Origin: Palaemon carinicauda
Taxonomy: Eukaryota; Arthropoda; Malacostraca; Decapoda; Palaemonidae
Assembly (NCBI RefSeq): GCF_036898095.1
Contig: NC_090746.1
Span: 50,158,096-50,222,095 of the forward strand
Direction of reading: 5' to 3'
DNA: 64,000 nt
The notes under the pieces: model-generated
Told to the model about the DNA's origin: nothing
The model's database searches: none
What the model saw: the letters and a program-made list of their open reading frames with translations, nothing else
Program-made: the position numbers and the translations under genes
Shown here: positions 1 to 12,059 of the stretch, one piece after another
Position numbering within the stretch: position 1 is the first letter of the stretch
How the letters are laid out: each line of letters begins with the position of its first letter

Positions 1-284
1 GGCGCAGGAAGAAAAATGCGAAGAGCGATCTTTCTCCCCCAGGAACAAGGAAAGTGCGTTCTTCTTCACACACCCCCAAATCTCTTTTTAAAGCTCCTTG
101 CTTGTGCTCCTCCGAGGGACGATCGAGTAAGAGTGCAGACCGACTAACTCCTTGGCAACCCTGGGGTACTGGGGGGATTGTTGCTTCCCCCAGAGGAACA
201 ACTTCTCCTCCAGCCCCTGGTGAGCCATTCCCCCTTTCAAATTCGTTGCAGGTGTGGTTGTCTTTAGGGATTTCATGACCCCCT

Positions 285-3200
285 TTGAAGAAGGAGTTGC
301 TGCGCCTTCTTCAGCGTGGTGCCAGGAAGGACCCTTCTCCGAACCCCTCGACATCTCACGCTCTGGAACTGTGTGAGGTCAATCTTTCGCTTGCTCCTGG
401 CCTTTCCACGCATGGACGAGGTGATCGCTCGCCTTCTCCTCTCCGAGCCCCTGCTAACGACGTTCTCTCTCTCTATCCTGGGATCTTGTCATCCCCTAAC
501 CTTCAACCCTTTTTATCTCCTCACAGGAACCTGCAGGTTGCAGGTGTAGATCTTCTGTGCACCAACAATCCTACCACCAGCAGTGCTAAAGGACGAGCAT
601 CGCCATTACCTCGCCCTTCTGGACACTCTTCCCCTGATAGCCGTTCGCGACGATCGGAAGATCTAACGGATCATAGGTCATCTCAATCCAAAGAAGGTGC
701 TCACGCTCTAGAGCCTCGCGCTCATGATCAACACTCTCCTCGGAGGCGTTCCTCTTTACGAGGACGAGTCTTGCGATCGCTTTCTAAACGATCACGAACA
801 AAGTCTAGACTTTGGTTCAGACGCTCGGGTTCTAGATCTTTGCGATTTAGATCACAAGAATGGCACTCGCGCTCGCGAGGACAACGCTCCCGTTCTAGAT
901 CTTTGCGATCTAGATCACGAGAACAGGGCTCGCGAGGACGATGCTCTCGTTCATGAGGGCGGCGTTCACGCTCGCGAGGGTACCGTTCGCGAGGCTGACG
1001 CTCATGTTCGCGAGATAGGCATTTGCTACGTTCAAGCCATTCTCGAACGAGAGCCACACCTTCCCGTTCACGAACATCTTGTTCACGATCAAGATGTAAA
1101 TGTTCCTCGTCTAGAGGTAGAGTTAGGCGCACGAGCAGTCTATCAGCGCTTAGCTCCTCAACCAGACCTTCTTCCAAATGACCTCGGACCAGACCCGATG
1201 ATGAGAATGACCATTCCTCAAACAGGCATCCAGCTGAACCTCCATTGCCTTTCACCGCCTGGGGAGTCTTAGCAAAGCCTTCGCCTACACGATGCTTGGA
1301 AGTGCGACCCGTTGTGACACGTTCAACTACTCAGAAGCCTCCTCTGGCGACTTCGTCAGACATAGGTGCTTCTCTGGGGCAGCAGGAAGGTTTTAGACCT
1401 TCTTCTTGTGTGGCTCCTAGTGCTCCCGTTGCGAGCATTTCTGCTCATGAATCACGTCCATTGATGCGGGAAACTCAGGATTTTGCGTATAAATCTCACG
1501 ATGTCACGAGCAAATCGGCGATCTCCGTGAGCAATTCAGAAGCAGATGTGCCAGAACCACAAGCAAGTGCGGTACCAACACCTTCGCCTTGAACTTCAGC
1601 TTCTTCCACCTGCAGCGAAAGACTGACACCCTTTCCAGAGGGTTTCAAAGAGCCTCTTTGTCCAGACCTGCCTTTGCGTGCAAAGGAACGTGTTCCTCTG
1701 CCTCTGAGGTTATTGCCTACGTCGACAGTAGCTCCTTCTAGAGTTCCACCCAAAGGACACTCTCCTAGGGAATACCGTGGTTTACCTAGAAGATCAGAGC
1801 TTCCTCCATGGGTGAATACGTTCATCTCCACCCTGCTGAAGTCTCTGAACGTGGCTCCTCCACCGTCACAACCTCCGACTGTTCCGGTCAAGGCAACCCC
1901 TAGGATCCCCCTGGAACCCTCATATAGGTCATCAGTTGGGAGTCAGAACCCTAGAAGAAAGTCAACGGCAGACAAAGTACGCAGATCGGCTCCTCCCTGA
2001 TCGTGTGCTAAAGGTCCTAATCCATCTGACTCTTATATGGACAACTTACCCTTTATGCCAGCGAAGATAAAGGAGGTCTTCACCAAGAAACGGAAAAGGA
2101 GGATGAGAGGCGTAACACCACCTCACGCCGACATCATCCGCCCTGGGACGAGTAGGGACAAAGGCTCACCCAGGGAGATCACGATCCATCCCTTCAATCC
2201 TCAAGAAATTGAGGTAGTGCCTCCGGACCAACGTCCGGTTTCTGTACCTCTTCCAGAGGAGCCTTCAGCTCCTACTGCCAAGGCTTTGTCACGCGCCTCG
2301 AAAAACTCGCAGGTTCTCCCTCCTAAGACTGAGGAGGAATGTCCTTTGCGTAGGGAATCGAAGCACACTAAGACGAAACCCAAGAACGCTGCGGCACGGA
2401 AAGCTAGAATGGCTGAGGCACAGAGACGGTCCACTGTGGTGGGTCCTTCCAGCGATTCAGTTGACAACCCTGACCTACCCCAGACTCTGGATGTGAGTCT
2501 GGAGGTGGACGACCCTTTAGATTCTGAGGACAAGAATCTTCCAAAGGCGACCAGTCCGAGCTATCACTCCGAGCAAGAGAGTCATGAGTTGGAGCATACC
2601 TTTTGACAGGTCCTTGCCTGTATGAGGGCCATCAACAGGCTGTCTACTCCTGGTTCCACTATCCAGGAAGGGAAGGATATGGTTCTCGACGAGATATTCA
2701 AGACTTAAAAGCCTTCCAGGTCCAGTACAGCTCTGCCTTGGTCCAAGGGGTTGACAGCCGCCAAAATGAACGCTATTGCCCAGATAGCTGAAACTTTTAG
2801 TTCCTTGAGGGCAGGTTACTCCTCTCGATCCCTTCCACTTCCTTTTGCTCTACAAAGTAAGTATTATGAGATCGAAGGGGAACCACATTCCACCATGTCC
2901 CTTGACCCTTCGGTAGAGTCCCTAACGAAGGCTGTCCCGATTCAAACCCTCTCCTCTCTGAAGGCCCTCCTCTCGGCAGTTGAGCTCCTGAACGTAGAGA
3001 GAAGCGCGAAGTATGCCATGCTGGTTGCTTCGTGGCTCGATCTATGGCTTGGATCCTTAGCCTTCATGGTTCGCTCCCACGATCTTTTGAAGGAGTCGGC
3101 CAGGAAGACAATGGAGTCTTTCCTGTTGTCAGGTACCCTAACTCAGAGTTTTTATCGCACCAAGTCGTCAACCTGTGGGTGAACGCCATTCTCAGGAGAA

Positions 3201-3415
3201 GGGACACCGTCATAGGTAAGTTCCACAAGCAGGGGCCGAAGGTGGAGGTGTCTCTATTGAGAAATTTCACCCTTGAAGGTTCATCTGTCTTCGTTCCAGT
3301 AGAGATAGAGAGGGCTGCTGAGCGATGGAGGAAATCGTCGAATGATTCTCTCCTCCATAGTGCTATGACATCGCGGCCCTATGGTAGACCTTCCCAGTCT
3401 TCCTGGACTCAGTAA
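285..3415 (+). pseudogene. gag-like region of DIRS element A
   Basis: This is a long, mostly one-frame region broken by stops and short frame changes (open stretches 285-956, 724-1272, 1245-1592, 1674-2000, 2037-2606, 2751-3182, 3032-3415). The first part is rich in Arg-Ser dipeptides and built from degenerate repeats around CGCTCGCGAGG. The middle part (2037-2606) is basic, then acidic. The last part (2751-3415) is helical, with the segment SAKYAMLVASWLDLWLGSL, and resembles a capsid-like domain; element B has the same segment at 31144-31341. In DIRS elements this ORF is taken to be the structural protein. It resembles an SR splicing factor only by composition. Confidence 0.7.
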
Positions 3416-3539
3416 GCACCTTCCTCTTCACGCCCATCAACTTCTAGGTCCACCGGACATTCTAAAGTGTCTAAGCGGCTCTTTCCATCGAAAGGCCAGA
3501 AAGGGTCCAAGTCCTTCAGAGGAAAGAAGGGAGGAAAGG

Positions 3540-4521
3540 GAGGTGGCCGAGTTGGTCACTCCCAGTAGGAATGGCATTCGTCATCACCTGCCACCTGTGG
3601 GAGGAGGCCTACAGCACCGCTGGCAGAGGTGGCAGCTCTACAGGGCAAATCCCTGGACTGTCCAAGTTATCGCCCTAGTGTATCGCGTCCCGTTCATTCA
3701 ATCTCTCCCTCTGACTTGGGATCCAGTGCATCTAAGCTTCTATGCGAAGGGATCCGCAAAGGAGCCGGCCCTCAGGGACGAAATCCAGACCATACTGCAG
3801 AAGGTCGCTCTCCAAGGGGTTGCAGACGCTTCCTCAGGCTTCTGCAGTCAAATTTTTCTGGTAAAAAAAGGGGGCTGGAGGCTGCAGACCAGTCATTGAT
3901 CTCGCCCCTCTGAACAAGTTTTTTCAACAGACTCGATTCAGAATGAAGACGTCAGACACAGTCATCCAAGCGGACTTTATATGCACACTGGATCTGAAGG
4001 GCACATACTTCCAGATCCTAATTCATCCACCTTCAAGTAAGTATCTAAGATTCATACACAAGGAAAAGACATAACAGTTTAAGGTTCTTCAGTCTTGTGA
4101 CAGCTCCTCAGGTATTCACCAGAGTGTTTGCCCTAGTGTCATCTTGGGCTCACAGGAATGGCATCCGTCTTCTCAGATATCTGGACGACTGGGTGATTTT
4201 ACAGACTTAGAGACGACCCTTCTTCATCCCCGGGACATGCTTCTCGAATTTTTTCAGGACCTGAGGGTTCTGATAAAACACACAAAGTCATTACTGCAAC
4301 CTTCACAAAGACTGGTATACCTCGGTATGATCATAGACACCGTCCAAGAGGAAGTCTTCCCATCAGACGGAAGAGTACACAGACTGAAGGAAGTGGCCGC
4401 ACCCTTCCTCAGGAAAGAAGTTCTTCCAGCCTCTCATTGGTTGAGTCTGTTAGGCCATCTGACCTCTCTCATCCGTCTTGTTCCAAATGGCTGCCTCAGG
4501 ATAAGATCCCTGCAGTGGTAG
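3540..4521 (+). pseudogene. Reverse transcriptase of DIRS element A, frameshifted
   Basis: The N-terminal part (3540-3899) contains the conserved DIRS pre-RT segment with VYRVPFIQSLPLTWDP and the fingers strand IFLVKKGGWR. The frame then changes near 3885. The palm is visible across frames as RPVIDLAPLNKF, then TLDLKGTYFQILIHP, then RYLDDWVIL near 4167-4195, which carries the YxDD active-site aspartates. The thumb (4144-4521) reads openly and includes RLVYLGMIIDT. At least three frame changes and one in-frame stop (near 4070) mean it cannot make a full RT as read. Confidence 0.8.
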
Positions 4522-4530
4522 CTGAAGTCA

Positions 4531-5214
4531 GTGTGGAACCAACACTCCGATCCACAGGACATCCGACTTCCTATAACTCTGGATCAGGTGACAGATTTAA
4601 GTTGGTGGATGGTAGACGAAAACCTTCGACGGGGCCAGAATCTTCTCATCCCCCCTCCAGATTTGATGCTCTTCACAGATGCATCAAAAGGGGGTTGGGT
4701 GGGTGGATTGGGGGACGCTCACCTTCTGCACCATACGATCTCTTCCCTTTGGTCAGAGTCAGAAAGGTACCAGCACATAAATCTTCTAGAGATGAGAGCA
4801 GCTTACCTAGCTCTTCATCATTTTCAACAGTTGATGGCAGGTCACTCTGTGGTGTTGATGAGCGACAACACCACAATAGTGGCGTACTTGAAGAAACAGG
4901 ACGGTACCTTTTCGCAGCATCTATGCCATCTTGCAGTAAAGATCCTCAGAGGGTCAGAAGAACATTCGGTGTCTCTATTAGCTCGATTCATTCCAGACAA
5001 GAGGAATGTGCTCGTGGACAATCTAAGCAGAGCAACTCAGATAGTAGGTTCCGAATGGTCTTTGAATCGTCAGATAGCCAACAAAGTCCTGACTTTGTGG
5101 GGTTCCCCGACTGTAGAGTTGTTCGCAACATCTCTGAACAGCAAGCTTCTGCTGTACTGTTCTCCAGTCCCAGACCCTCAGCCTCTATGGCAAGATGCAT
5201 TCCAACAACGGTAG
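4531..5214 (+). CDS. RNase H and methyltransferase-like segment of DIRS A
   Basis: A 227-residue open segment. RNase H features are visible in order: LMLFTDASKGGWVGG (first catalytic Asp), INLLEMRAAYLAL (Glu), VLMSDNTTIVAYL (second Asp) and RFIPDKRNVLVDNLSR (last Asp). After it comes the DIRS methyltransferase-like start: VELFATSLNSKLLLYCSPVPDP. It is the best preserved part of element A. It would remove RNA from the RNA/DNA hybrid during replication; the role of the methyltransferase-like domain in DIRS elements is not settled. It is part of a longer pol frame rather than a separate gene. Confidence 0.8.
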   Translation: MWNQHSDPQDIRLPITLDQVTDLSWWMVDENLRRGQNLLIPPPDLMLFTDASKGGWVGGLGDAHLLHHTISSLWSESERYQHINLLEMRAAYLALHHFQQLMAGHSVVLMSDNTTIVAYLKKQDGTFSQHLCHLAVKILRGSEEHSVSLLARFIPDKRNVLVDNLSRATQIVGSEWSLNRQIANKVLTLWGSPTVELFATSLNSKLLLYCSPVPDPQPLWQDAFQQR

Positions 5215-5442
5215 GACAACATCGACGTGTACACCTTTCCCCCGTTTTGTCTGATGAGAAGACTGCTTAACAAAACCAGAGCATCTGAAGATCTAATGAT
5301 GACCTTTGTAGCTCTGCAGAGTGGTTTCTGGACCTCCTGCAGCTTCTAATAGATCTACCGAGAGAACTCCTTCCACGACCAGATCTACTCAAACAACCAC
5401 ACGCGAACATCTTCCACAAGACCTTGCAATCGCCTCGACTTC

Positions 5443-6491
5443 ATGCTTAGAGACTATTCAGCATCTCCTCTCTCAGAAGGGCTTTTCACGACAAGTTGTG
5501 GTGCGAATGTCCGATACTTGCGTAGGTCCTCAGCCTCGGTCTACCAAGCAAAATGGAGAGTATTCTGTGGTTGGTGTCGTAGACGGAACATCTCTTCACT
5601 CGATGCCACTATTCCAGTAATAATGGAGTTCCTTGTATACCTTCGGGAGGAAAAGCTCCTTTCGGACTTGGCGGTGAAAGGTTATTGCTCAGCCTTAAGC
5701 TTACCCTTTAAGCTGAAAGGAGTGGATATTTCCTCTTCATCGGAGATTTATTTACTCATACGGAGTTATGAGATCACTTGCCCCCAGTCAGAGATTAGGC
5801 CTTTTCCTTGGAACAGGGCTCGCGTCTTGAGATCCTTAAAAGGACCTCCCTACGAACCATTACGCTGTGCAACTGATCGAAATTTCACTTTGAAGATGGC
5901 GTTCGTTCTCACTTTAGCCTCGGCAAAGAGAATCAGTGAACTTCATGGCCTCTCGTATGACATCGCCCATTCAAGGGGATGGGGGGAAGTGACAGTCAGC
6001 TTTGTCCCTGAGTTTATTGCTAAGACTCAAAATCTACGGGTGCTGGACCATAGATTTGAGCCCTTTCAGATTGCGAGTCTTCATTTTGTAACCAGTGACC
6101 CAGATCAGTTGTTACTATGCCCAGTGAGAAGTTTGAGATACTGTCTTGAATGCACTGCAGCTACACAGCCCAGACTAGCTCCTCTGTTTGTTAGCTCTTG
6201 GAGAGTAAAGAGAAGGATCACCAAAAACAAGGTTTTCTCCTGGATTCGCCAAGGAATTGAAAGAGGTTGGCTCCAGATTCTCCTCAGGCTTGTCGACCTA
6301 GAGCCCATGATGTCAGGGGACTCAGCACCTCCCTGGCATCCAAGTGCATCTTCTCCGTGTTGCAAGTTCTTCAAGCGGGCGTGTGGAAGAGACAGACCAC
6401 CTTCACAGCCCATTATTTAAAAGACTTGATCCACAGGAGACTTGATGCATTCACTATCAGTCCTGTGGTGGCTGCTCAACAAGTGGTTTAA
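5443..6491 (+). pseudogene. Tyrosine recombinase of DIRS element A, one frameshift
   Basis: The reading runs openly from 5443 to 6420 in one frame and continues in another from about 6300 to 6491. The N-terminal core-binding part has SVYQAKWRVFCGWC. The catalytic part has the first Arg in LASAKRISELHGLS, the box LCPVRSLRYCL, then after the frame change the HxxR motif (HDVRGLSTS) and the nucleophile Tyr in FTAHYLKD. All catalytic residues are therefore encoded, but a frame change between about 6260 and 6310 separates the first Arg from HxxR. The recombinase is the integration enzyme of DIRS elements. Its start overlaps the end of the pol frame. Confidence 0.85.
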
Positions 6492-7070
6492 GATACCTTA
6501 GACTCCTTGATGGACAAGTAGCCGTTGGTTGAAGGTATTGGTTAACCGGGTTAAGACGGATGAATGAGAAGAATGTCTGGCTTTCCTTTCTTCATCTTAT
6601 CCTCCCTTGGGGTACAGCACCATGGGTCCTTCTGCAAGCTGGCTTCAACCTCTGCAGGTAATTATCACTTCCGTAGTGTAGCCTAGTATAAGTTATAAAG
6701 TTTTTATACTATCCACGTCCCCATTGCTTTCTGCGAGGAAGCAATGGGATATGTCTTGTTTTCCTATATAAACTTAAAAGGTGTTCATACAAGACAGCAA
6801 TCTTTATTACACGGCGTTACACAGGCCGCTATTATACTCACTTTGTATATTTCAGCGAGGTGTCAAAGTTTTGCCTAGACCACAGTCATCTACAGTGCTG
6901 TACTAGGTAAAGCCGTGTCAATGTCCATGCCAAATATAGGACTTCCACCCACCTAACAGTGAGTCATCCACATGAATAACGGAAGGTTTGTTAGTATGGG
7001 AACAAATGACAAATTCGGAGATGATTTGTATTTTTCCCTAACTAATACAAACCTGGAGTTATATGAATTG
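6492..7070 (+). repeat. 3' noncoding region and internal complementary region of A
   Basis: No coding signal. The end (about 6950-7070) carries the block ACAAATGACAAATTCGGAG, whose reverse complement lies at the outer end of the right terminal repeat (10140-10175). This is the internal complementary region, placed as expected after the recombinase. The same block appears in B at 36478-36506 and 37766-37790. A sequence close to CACCATGGGTC followed by a GCAGGTAAT donor-like site (about 6618-6662) recurs in B at 37390-37437. Confidence 0.65.
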
Positions 7071-7099
7071 GCCCGCCATCACCTGTTCCCCAGAGGTCC

Positions 7100-7291
7100 T
7101 GCTGCCTGCAATAAAAAGTGATGTCTCACTGCTGTGAGAGTATATATAGAGGCAGCTGGGTACCTCCCAGCCACCCCCAGCCTACCTGCTCAGGTGGTTA
7201 GGCAATGTTGCCACCTTGCAATTAGAGTCCAATGGCTACCTTCCAGCTATGCTAAAAGATAATCCACATAAATAACTCCAGGTTTGTATTA
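7100..7291 (+). repeat. Right inverted terminal repeat of A, inner part
   Basis: It aligns with the right terminal repeat of B (37856-38069), including the shared AAAAGATAATCC and CCAGGTTTGTATTA-like stretches. It breaks at TATTA (7287-7291). The remaining outer part resumes at 10118-10175, on the far side of the LINE. Confidence 0.7.
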
Positions 7292-10117
7292 CATACATAT
7301 ACCAAGGCATTTCCCCCAATTTTGGAGGGTAGATGGCATCAAACAAATGAAACAAAAAAGGGGACCTCTCCTCTCTACGTTCCTCCCAGCCTGACAAGGA
7401 ACTCAACCAAGTTTGGCTGGTACTGCTAGGGTGCCACAACCCACCCTTCCCCGTTATCCACCACAGATGAAGCTTCATAACGCTAAATCCCCTACTGCTG
7501 CTACCTCCGCAGTCAACCAAGGCACCTGAGGAAGCAGCAGGGCCTACCAGAACTGCGTCACAATCGCTCGCCATTCATTCCTATTTCTAGCACGCTCTCT
7601 TGCCTCTCTCACATCTATCCTCCTATCATCCAGAGCTTCCTTCACTCCATCCATCCACCCAAACCTTGGCCTTCCTCTTGCACTTCTCCCATCAACTCTT
7701 GCATTCATCACCTTCTTTAGCAGACAGCCATTTTCCATTCTCTCAACACATTCATATCCACTCTAGCTGCTAACTCATTTCTTACACCCGTTCTCACCCT
7801 CACTACTTCGTTCCTAACCCTATCCACTCGAGATACACCAGCCATAGTCCTTAGACACTTCATCTCAAACACATTCAATTTCTGTCTATCCGTCACTTTC
7901 ATTCCCCACAACTCCGATCCATACATCACAGTTGGTACAATCACTTTCTCATACAGAACTCTCTTTACATTCATGCCCAACCCTCTATTGTTTACTACTC
8001 CCTTAACTACCCCCAACACTTTGCATCCTTCATTCACTCTCTGGCGTACATCTGCTTCCACTCCACCATTTGCTGCAACAACAGACCTCAAGTACTTAAA
8101 CTGATCCACCTCTAAGTAACTCTTCATTCAACATGACATTCAACCTCGCACCACCTTCCCTTCTCGTACATCACATAACCTTACTCTTACCCTCATTAAC
8201 TTTCAATTTCCTTCTTTCACACACCCTTCCAAATTCTGTCACTAATCGGCCAAGCTTTTCTTCTGCATCCACATCCAGTACAGTATCATCCGCAAACAAC
8301 AATTGATTTACCTCCCATTCATGGTCATTCTCGTCTACCAGTTTCAATCCTCGTCCCAGCACTGAGCATTCACCTCTCTCACCACTCCATCAACATACAA
8401 GTTAAACAACCACGGCGACATCTCACATCCCTGTCTTAGCCCCACTCTCACCGGAAACCAATCGCTCACTTCATTTCCTATCCTAACACATGCTTTACTA
8501 CCTTTGTAGAAACTTTTCACTGCTTGCAATAACCTTCCACCAACTCGATATAACCTCATCACATTCCACATTGCTTCCCTATCAACTCTATCATACGCTT
8601 TCTCCAGATCCATAAACGCAACATATACCTCCTTACCTTTTGCTAAATATTTCTCGCATATCTGCCTAACTAAAAATCTGATTCATACAACCCCTACCTC
8701 TTCTAAAATCACCCTGTACTTCTAAGATTGCATTCTCTGTTTTATCCTTAATCCTATTAATCAGTACTCTACCATACACTTTTCCAACTACACTCAACAA
8801 ACTAATACCTCTTGAATTACAACACTCATGCACATCTCCCTTACCCTTATACAGTGGTACAATACACGCACAAACCCAATCTACTGGTACCATTGACAAC
8901 ACAAAACACATATTAAACAATCTCACCAACTATTCAAGTACAGTCACACCCCCTTCCTTCAACATCTCAGCTCTCACACCATCCATACCAGATGCTTTTC
9001 CTACTCTCATTTCATCTAGTGCTCTCCTCACTTCCTCTCTTGTAATCTCTCTCTTATTCTCATCTCCCATCACCGGCACCTCAACACCTGCAACAGCAAT
9101 TATATCTGCCTCCCTATTATCCTCAACATTCAGTAAACTTTCAAAATATTCCGCCCATCTTTTCCTTGCCTCCTCTCCTTTTAACAACCTTCCATTTCCA
9201 TCTTTCACTGTCTCTTCAATTCTTGAACCAGTCTTCCTTACTCTCTTCACTTCTTTCCAAAACTTCTTCTTATTCTCTTCATATGAATGACCCAATCCCT
9301 GACCCTATCTCAGGTCAGCTGCTCTCTTTGCCTCACTTACCTTGCTCTTTACTTCCACATTTTTCTCTGTATATCTTTCATACTTCTCTACACTATTACT
9401 CTGCAGCCATTCTTCAAAAACCCTCTTTTTCTCTTCCACTTTTACCTTCACTCCTTCATTCCACCATTCACTGCCCTTCCTCATGCTGCCTCCAACAAAC
9501 TTCTTGCCACACATCAGTTGCAATCCCAATAAAATTTTCTTTTACTAACTTCCACTCCTCCTCTAAATTACCAGTTTCTCTTATTTTCACTGCGTCATAT
9601 GCCATTCTCAACCTTTCTTGATAAATACTTTTTACCCCCGATTTTATTAGCTCTTCAACATTTACTAGCTCCCTTTTACATCCACCTACTCTATTTCCAC
9701 ACTCTTTTGCTACAACTAATTTTCCTTCCACCAAAATATGATCAGACATACCGTTTGCCATACCCCTAAACACATGCACGTCTTTCAATCTTCCAAACAT
9801 TCTTCTAGTTATCAACACATAATCCATTAATGCCTTTCTACCACTCTTCCATTTGCCACTCTTACCCATTTATACTTGTTTTTATCTTTCTTTTTTAAAA
9901 AAATAGAACTTATCACCATCTCTTGCTCCACACACATATCTACCAGTCTCTCACCACTCATTTTCACCTGGTACGCCATACTTCCCAATGACACCTTCTA
10001 CCTCTCCAGCGCCCACTCTAGCATTTAAGTCACCCATGACAACTACATAATTCCTTCTACCCAGTCCTTCTACACACCTAGTTAATTAATTCCAGAACTC
10101 ATTCCGCTCTTCTTCAC
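7292..10117 (-). mobile_element. EN-RT LINE, 5' truncated, in the A terminal repeat
   Basis: A non-LTR retrotransposon in reverse orientation. The insertion is flanked by the 5-bp direct repeat TATTA (7287-7291 and 10118-10122). Joining the flanks restores the terminal repeat of element A, so this LINE is younger than A. Its 5' end begins inside the endonuclease domain. The clade is not certain: the endonuclease and the C-terminal GRPRFGWMDGVKEALDD-type tail suit RTE- or CR1-related groups. Confidence 0.88.
7544..10060 (-). pseudogene. LINE endonuclease-reverse transcriptase, frameshifted
   Basis: Read on the - strand: an endonuclease piece with GDLNARVG (about 10040-9985) and later SDHILVEGK (9468-9869), a basic linker (9305-9529), then the RT. 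RT motifs are IVPLYKGKGD (8666-8929), DLEKAYDRVDREAMW and VGLRQGCEMSPWLFN (8344-8613), and the active site LLFADDTVL (8171-8362). The C-terminal part (7544-8127) has VMYGSELWGMK and a GRPRFGWMDG tail. At least five frame changes break it, so it is a dead copy. The endonuclease nicks the target and the RT copies the RNA onto the nick in this class. Confidence 0.85.
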
Positions 10118-10175
10118 TATTAGTTAGGAAAAAATACAAATTACCTCCGAATTTGTCATTCTCATGTGGAATTTC

Positions 10176-10660
10176 TGGCCTCTTGGGTGTTAAATTTTTG
10201 TGATTCATTGCAATGCATTATAATTGTCTGTGCTTTGTTAATGTGCAATTATTTCTTTAAGGAATAAAACCCTTTATAAAACTAGTTATTTGAGTTAATA
10301 CATAGTCTAGTGTATTATCTTCATTGAAGTTAGTTTCTTTCCTTGAATGAGATTATAAGGGAGCAGATGTTGGGGCTTAATCCTTGTTCATCATTATCAT
10401 TTGGGATTTTACATTAGCTTTTCATTATTTATGGCTTGATAAACAATAAGTTCTCTCATATTTTTTTTTACTCCTCCCTTGAATTCCATTGAGTCTTGTT
10501 CCTTGTCAATGTTTGTTATTAACATTCAAACACGTCACAAGTTTACCAAACAGAATACAGAAATAGTCTGCAAATTGTCTTTTTAATTGGGTACCATTAA
10601 GAATGGTTATTTCAATTTTGTTCTAGGAAGTCACTGTCCAGAGGTTTAATTGTGAGCATA
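10176..10660. other. Intronic DNA between elements A and C
   Basis: AT-rich unique-looking sequence with no ORF, exon or repeat that I recognise. It is probably TAF2 intron, because TAF2 exons start at 17491 in the same direction; that is inference. Confidence 0.4.
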
Positions 10661-10834
10661 TATTTTTCAATATTTAACTTAGCCGGTGATTATATAGCTG
10701 CAACTCTGTTGCTCGACAGACAACTCTACGGAAAAACTCGCCAGCGATCGCTACACAGGTTGCGGGTGTGCCCAACAGCGCCATCTGTCAACCAGATACC
10801 CAGCTCTCAATGTAAACAAAGACTCAATTTTCTC
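10661..10834 (+). repeat. Left inverted terminal repeat of C
   Basis: It contains TTAGCCGGTGATTATATAGC near the outer end, then GCGATCGC and CAGCGCCATCTGTC. From about 10674 to 10834 it is the reverse complement of 16978-17130, with few mismatches. The extreme outer few tens of bases differ between left and right ends, as in other DIRS elements. Confidence 0.85.
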
Positions 10835-12059
10835 TCTGTCGAGGTGTCGACAAGACGTACTTTACTCGCTGTTGCTAAACTGGAGTTTTTCACATCTATT
10901 TGGTGAAGTACTATATTCTAGTTTTGAGCTTTCGCTATGCAGGTGTTTTATCTTCATCTTAAATCTTGAACTCGTTTTGGATAGATTTAATTATGGTGAC
11001 AAAGAGAGTATGGACTTTCTTTCACTTTTAAATGGCCGACCCTTCCCTTAGACGGAAGTGTGTTTAGGCTTTTAGTAATTATCACGTTATAGATTTTCCT
11101 CTATATATTTTATATCTCTCCGCCTTTATTAGGCCTCTTCGATTAACTTTCCATTTATTATAAACATATAAAAATAAATTTTAATGTTTTGTTTATATGC
11201 GACCTTTCCTGAGAGTAGGCGGTCCTAACTTGGAAACCGAAGTTAATCAACGTTGAGCCCTTTATATCGTAATTAGCTTTTAAAGAGCTAAGGATTTAAA
11301 ACTTTTTAAATGTAATATTTTATGAAAGAATTTCTTTGATAGTCTTCGTACTGTTTTCAAAGATGAACTAACGTTTAGTTTATTTATGCTACGCAGTTGT
11401 TGACGTTCAGGACGTTCAACATGCGCTCTATCGTTACGATAGAGAGAGAGTGTATCACGGTTTCACTTTGCAGTAAGAGTAAATCGATTCTGACGTTTTG
11501 TTCATTCTTTCTTAGCTTAAATGTTTTAAATTCTATTTTAAAGGAACTTTTTATTTGAAAAACCTTTCAGTTTTTTTTCCTTTAGTCAAATAACATGTTT
11601 TTTTGACGAAATATAATTGGGCTCTTCTCTTAGGTGCGAAATCAAGAGAGAAAGAGAGAGAGAGATAGAGACGGAGGGAGAGAGAGGAGAGAAAACGTTC
11701 CGTTCAAGCGGGTAACGTTGTTCTCGAGTTACTCTCGTCCCTAGTCGCTGTACGGGGAGGAAGGATAAAACGTTTTTAGTTTTTTATTCTCGTCCCCAGG
11801 CTATGTGCGGTGAGAGATTGAAAACGTAGTTTATATGAACTAGTGTTTAGTCTCTTTCCCAGCCACTGATTTTTTTATCTTAAAATATGTTTTCTGTTTT
11901 TTGCTGGTATTAATGAGCTTGCATTATACGACTGATTTCGCAATTACTACCTTTTAATGAAGGGTAGAATTGCGTGTTTCAGGTAGAAATCAGTAAAAGT
12001 TTCGATTTCAGTGAAATAAGTGCAAAACAGAAAATCGAAGTGATAAAGTGATATGCGCA
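10835..12059 (+). other. 5' leader of element C, noncoding
   Basis: No ORF of note. It aligns with the leader of element D (40109-41373), including ATGGCCGACCCTTCCCTTAG, the short palindrome TCTATCGTTACGATAGA (about 11427-11444) and a GA-rich tract at 11645-11695. It probably holds the element's promoter and untranslated leader; I see no defined promoter motif. Confidence 0.6.

Larger units (their letters stand above)
1..10175 (+). mobile_element. DIRS-like YR retrotransposon A, left end outside window
   Basis: The order is gag-like SR-rich region, reverse transcriptase, RNase H, methyltransferase-like region, tyrosine recombinase, internal complementary region and right inverted terminal repeat. 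This is the DIRS order; there are no LTRs and no DDE integrase. The right terminal repeat is split by a LINE at 7292-10117, so the element occupies 1-7291 plus about 10118-10175. It is the same family as element B: the gag, RT, YR and 3' ends align by eye. Several frameshifts make it a probable non-autonomous relic. Confidence 0.85.

Noticed and set aside
285..1272. SR-rich protein resembling a splicing factor
   Set aside because: It has no RRM domain, is broken by stops, and sits in gag position upstream of a DIRS RT in two related copies.
7544..10060. Penelope-like or LTR retrotransposon
   Set aside because: A GDLN and SDH-bearing endonuclease lies before the RT and no LTRs are present, which indicates an APE-type LINE.
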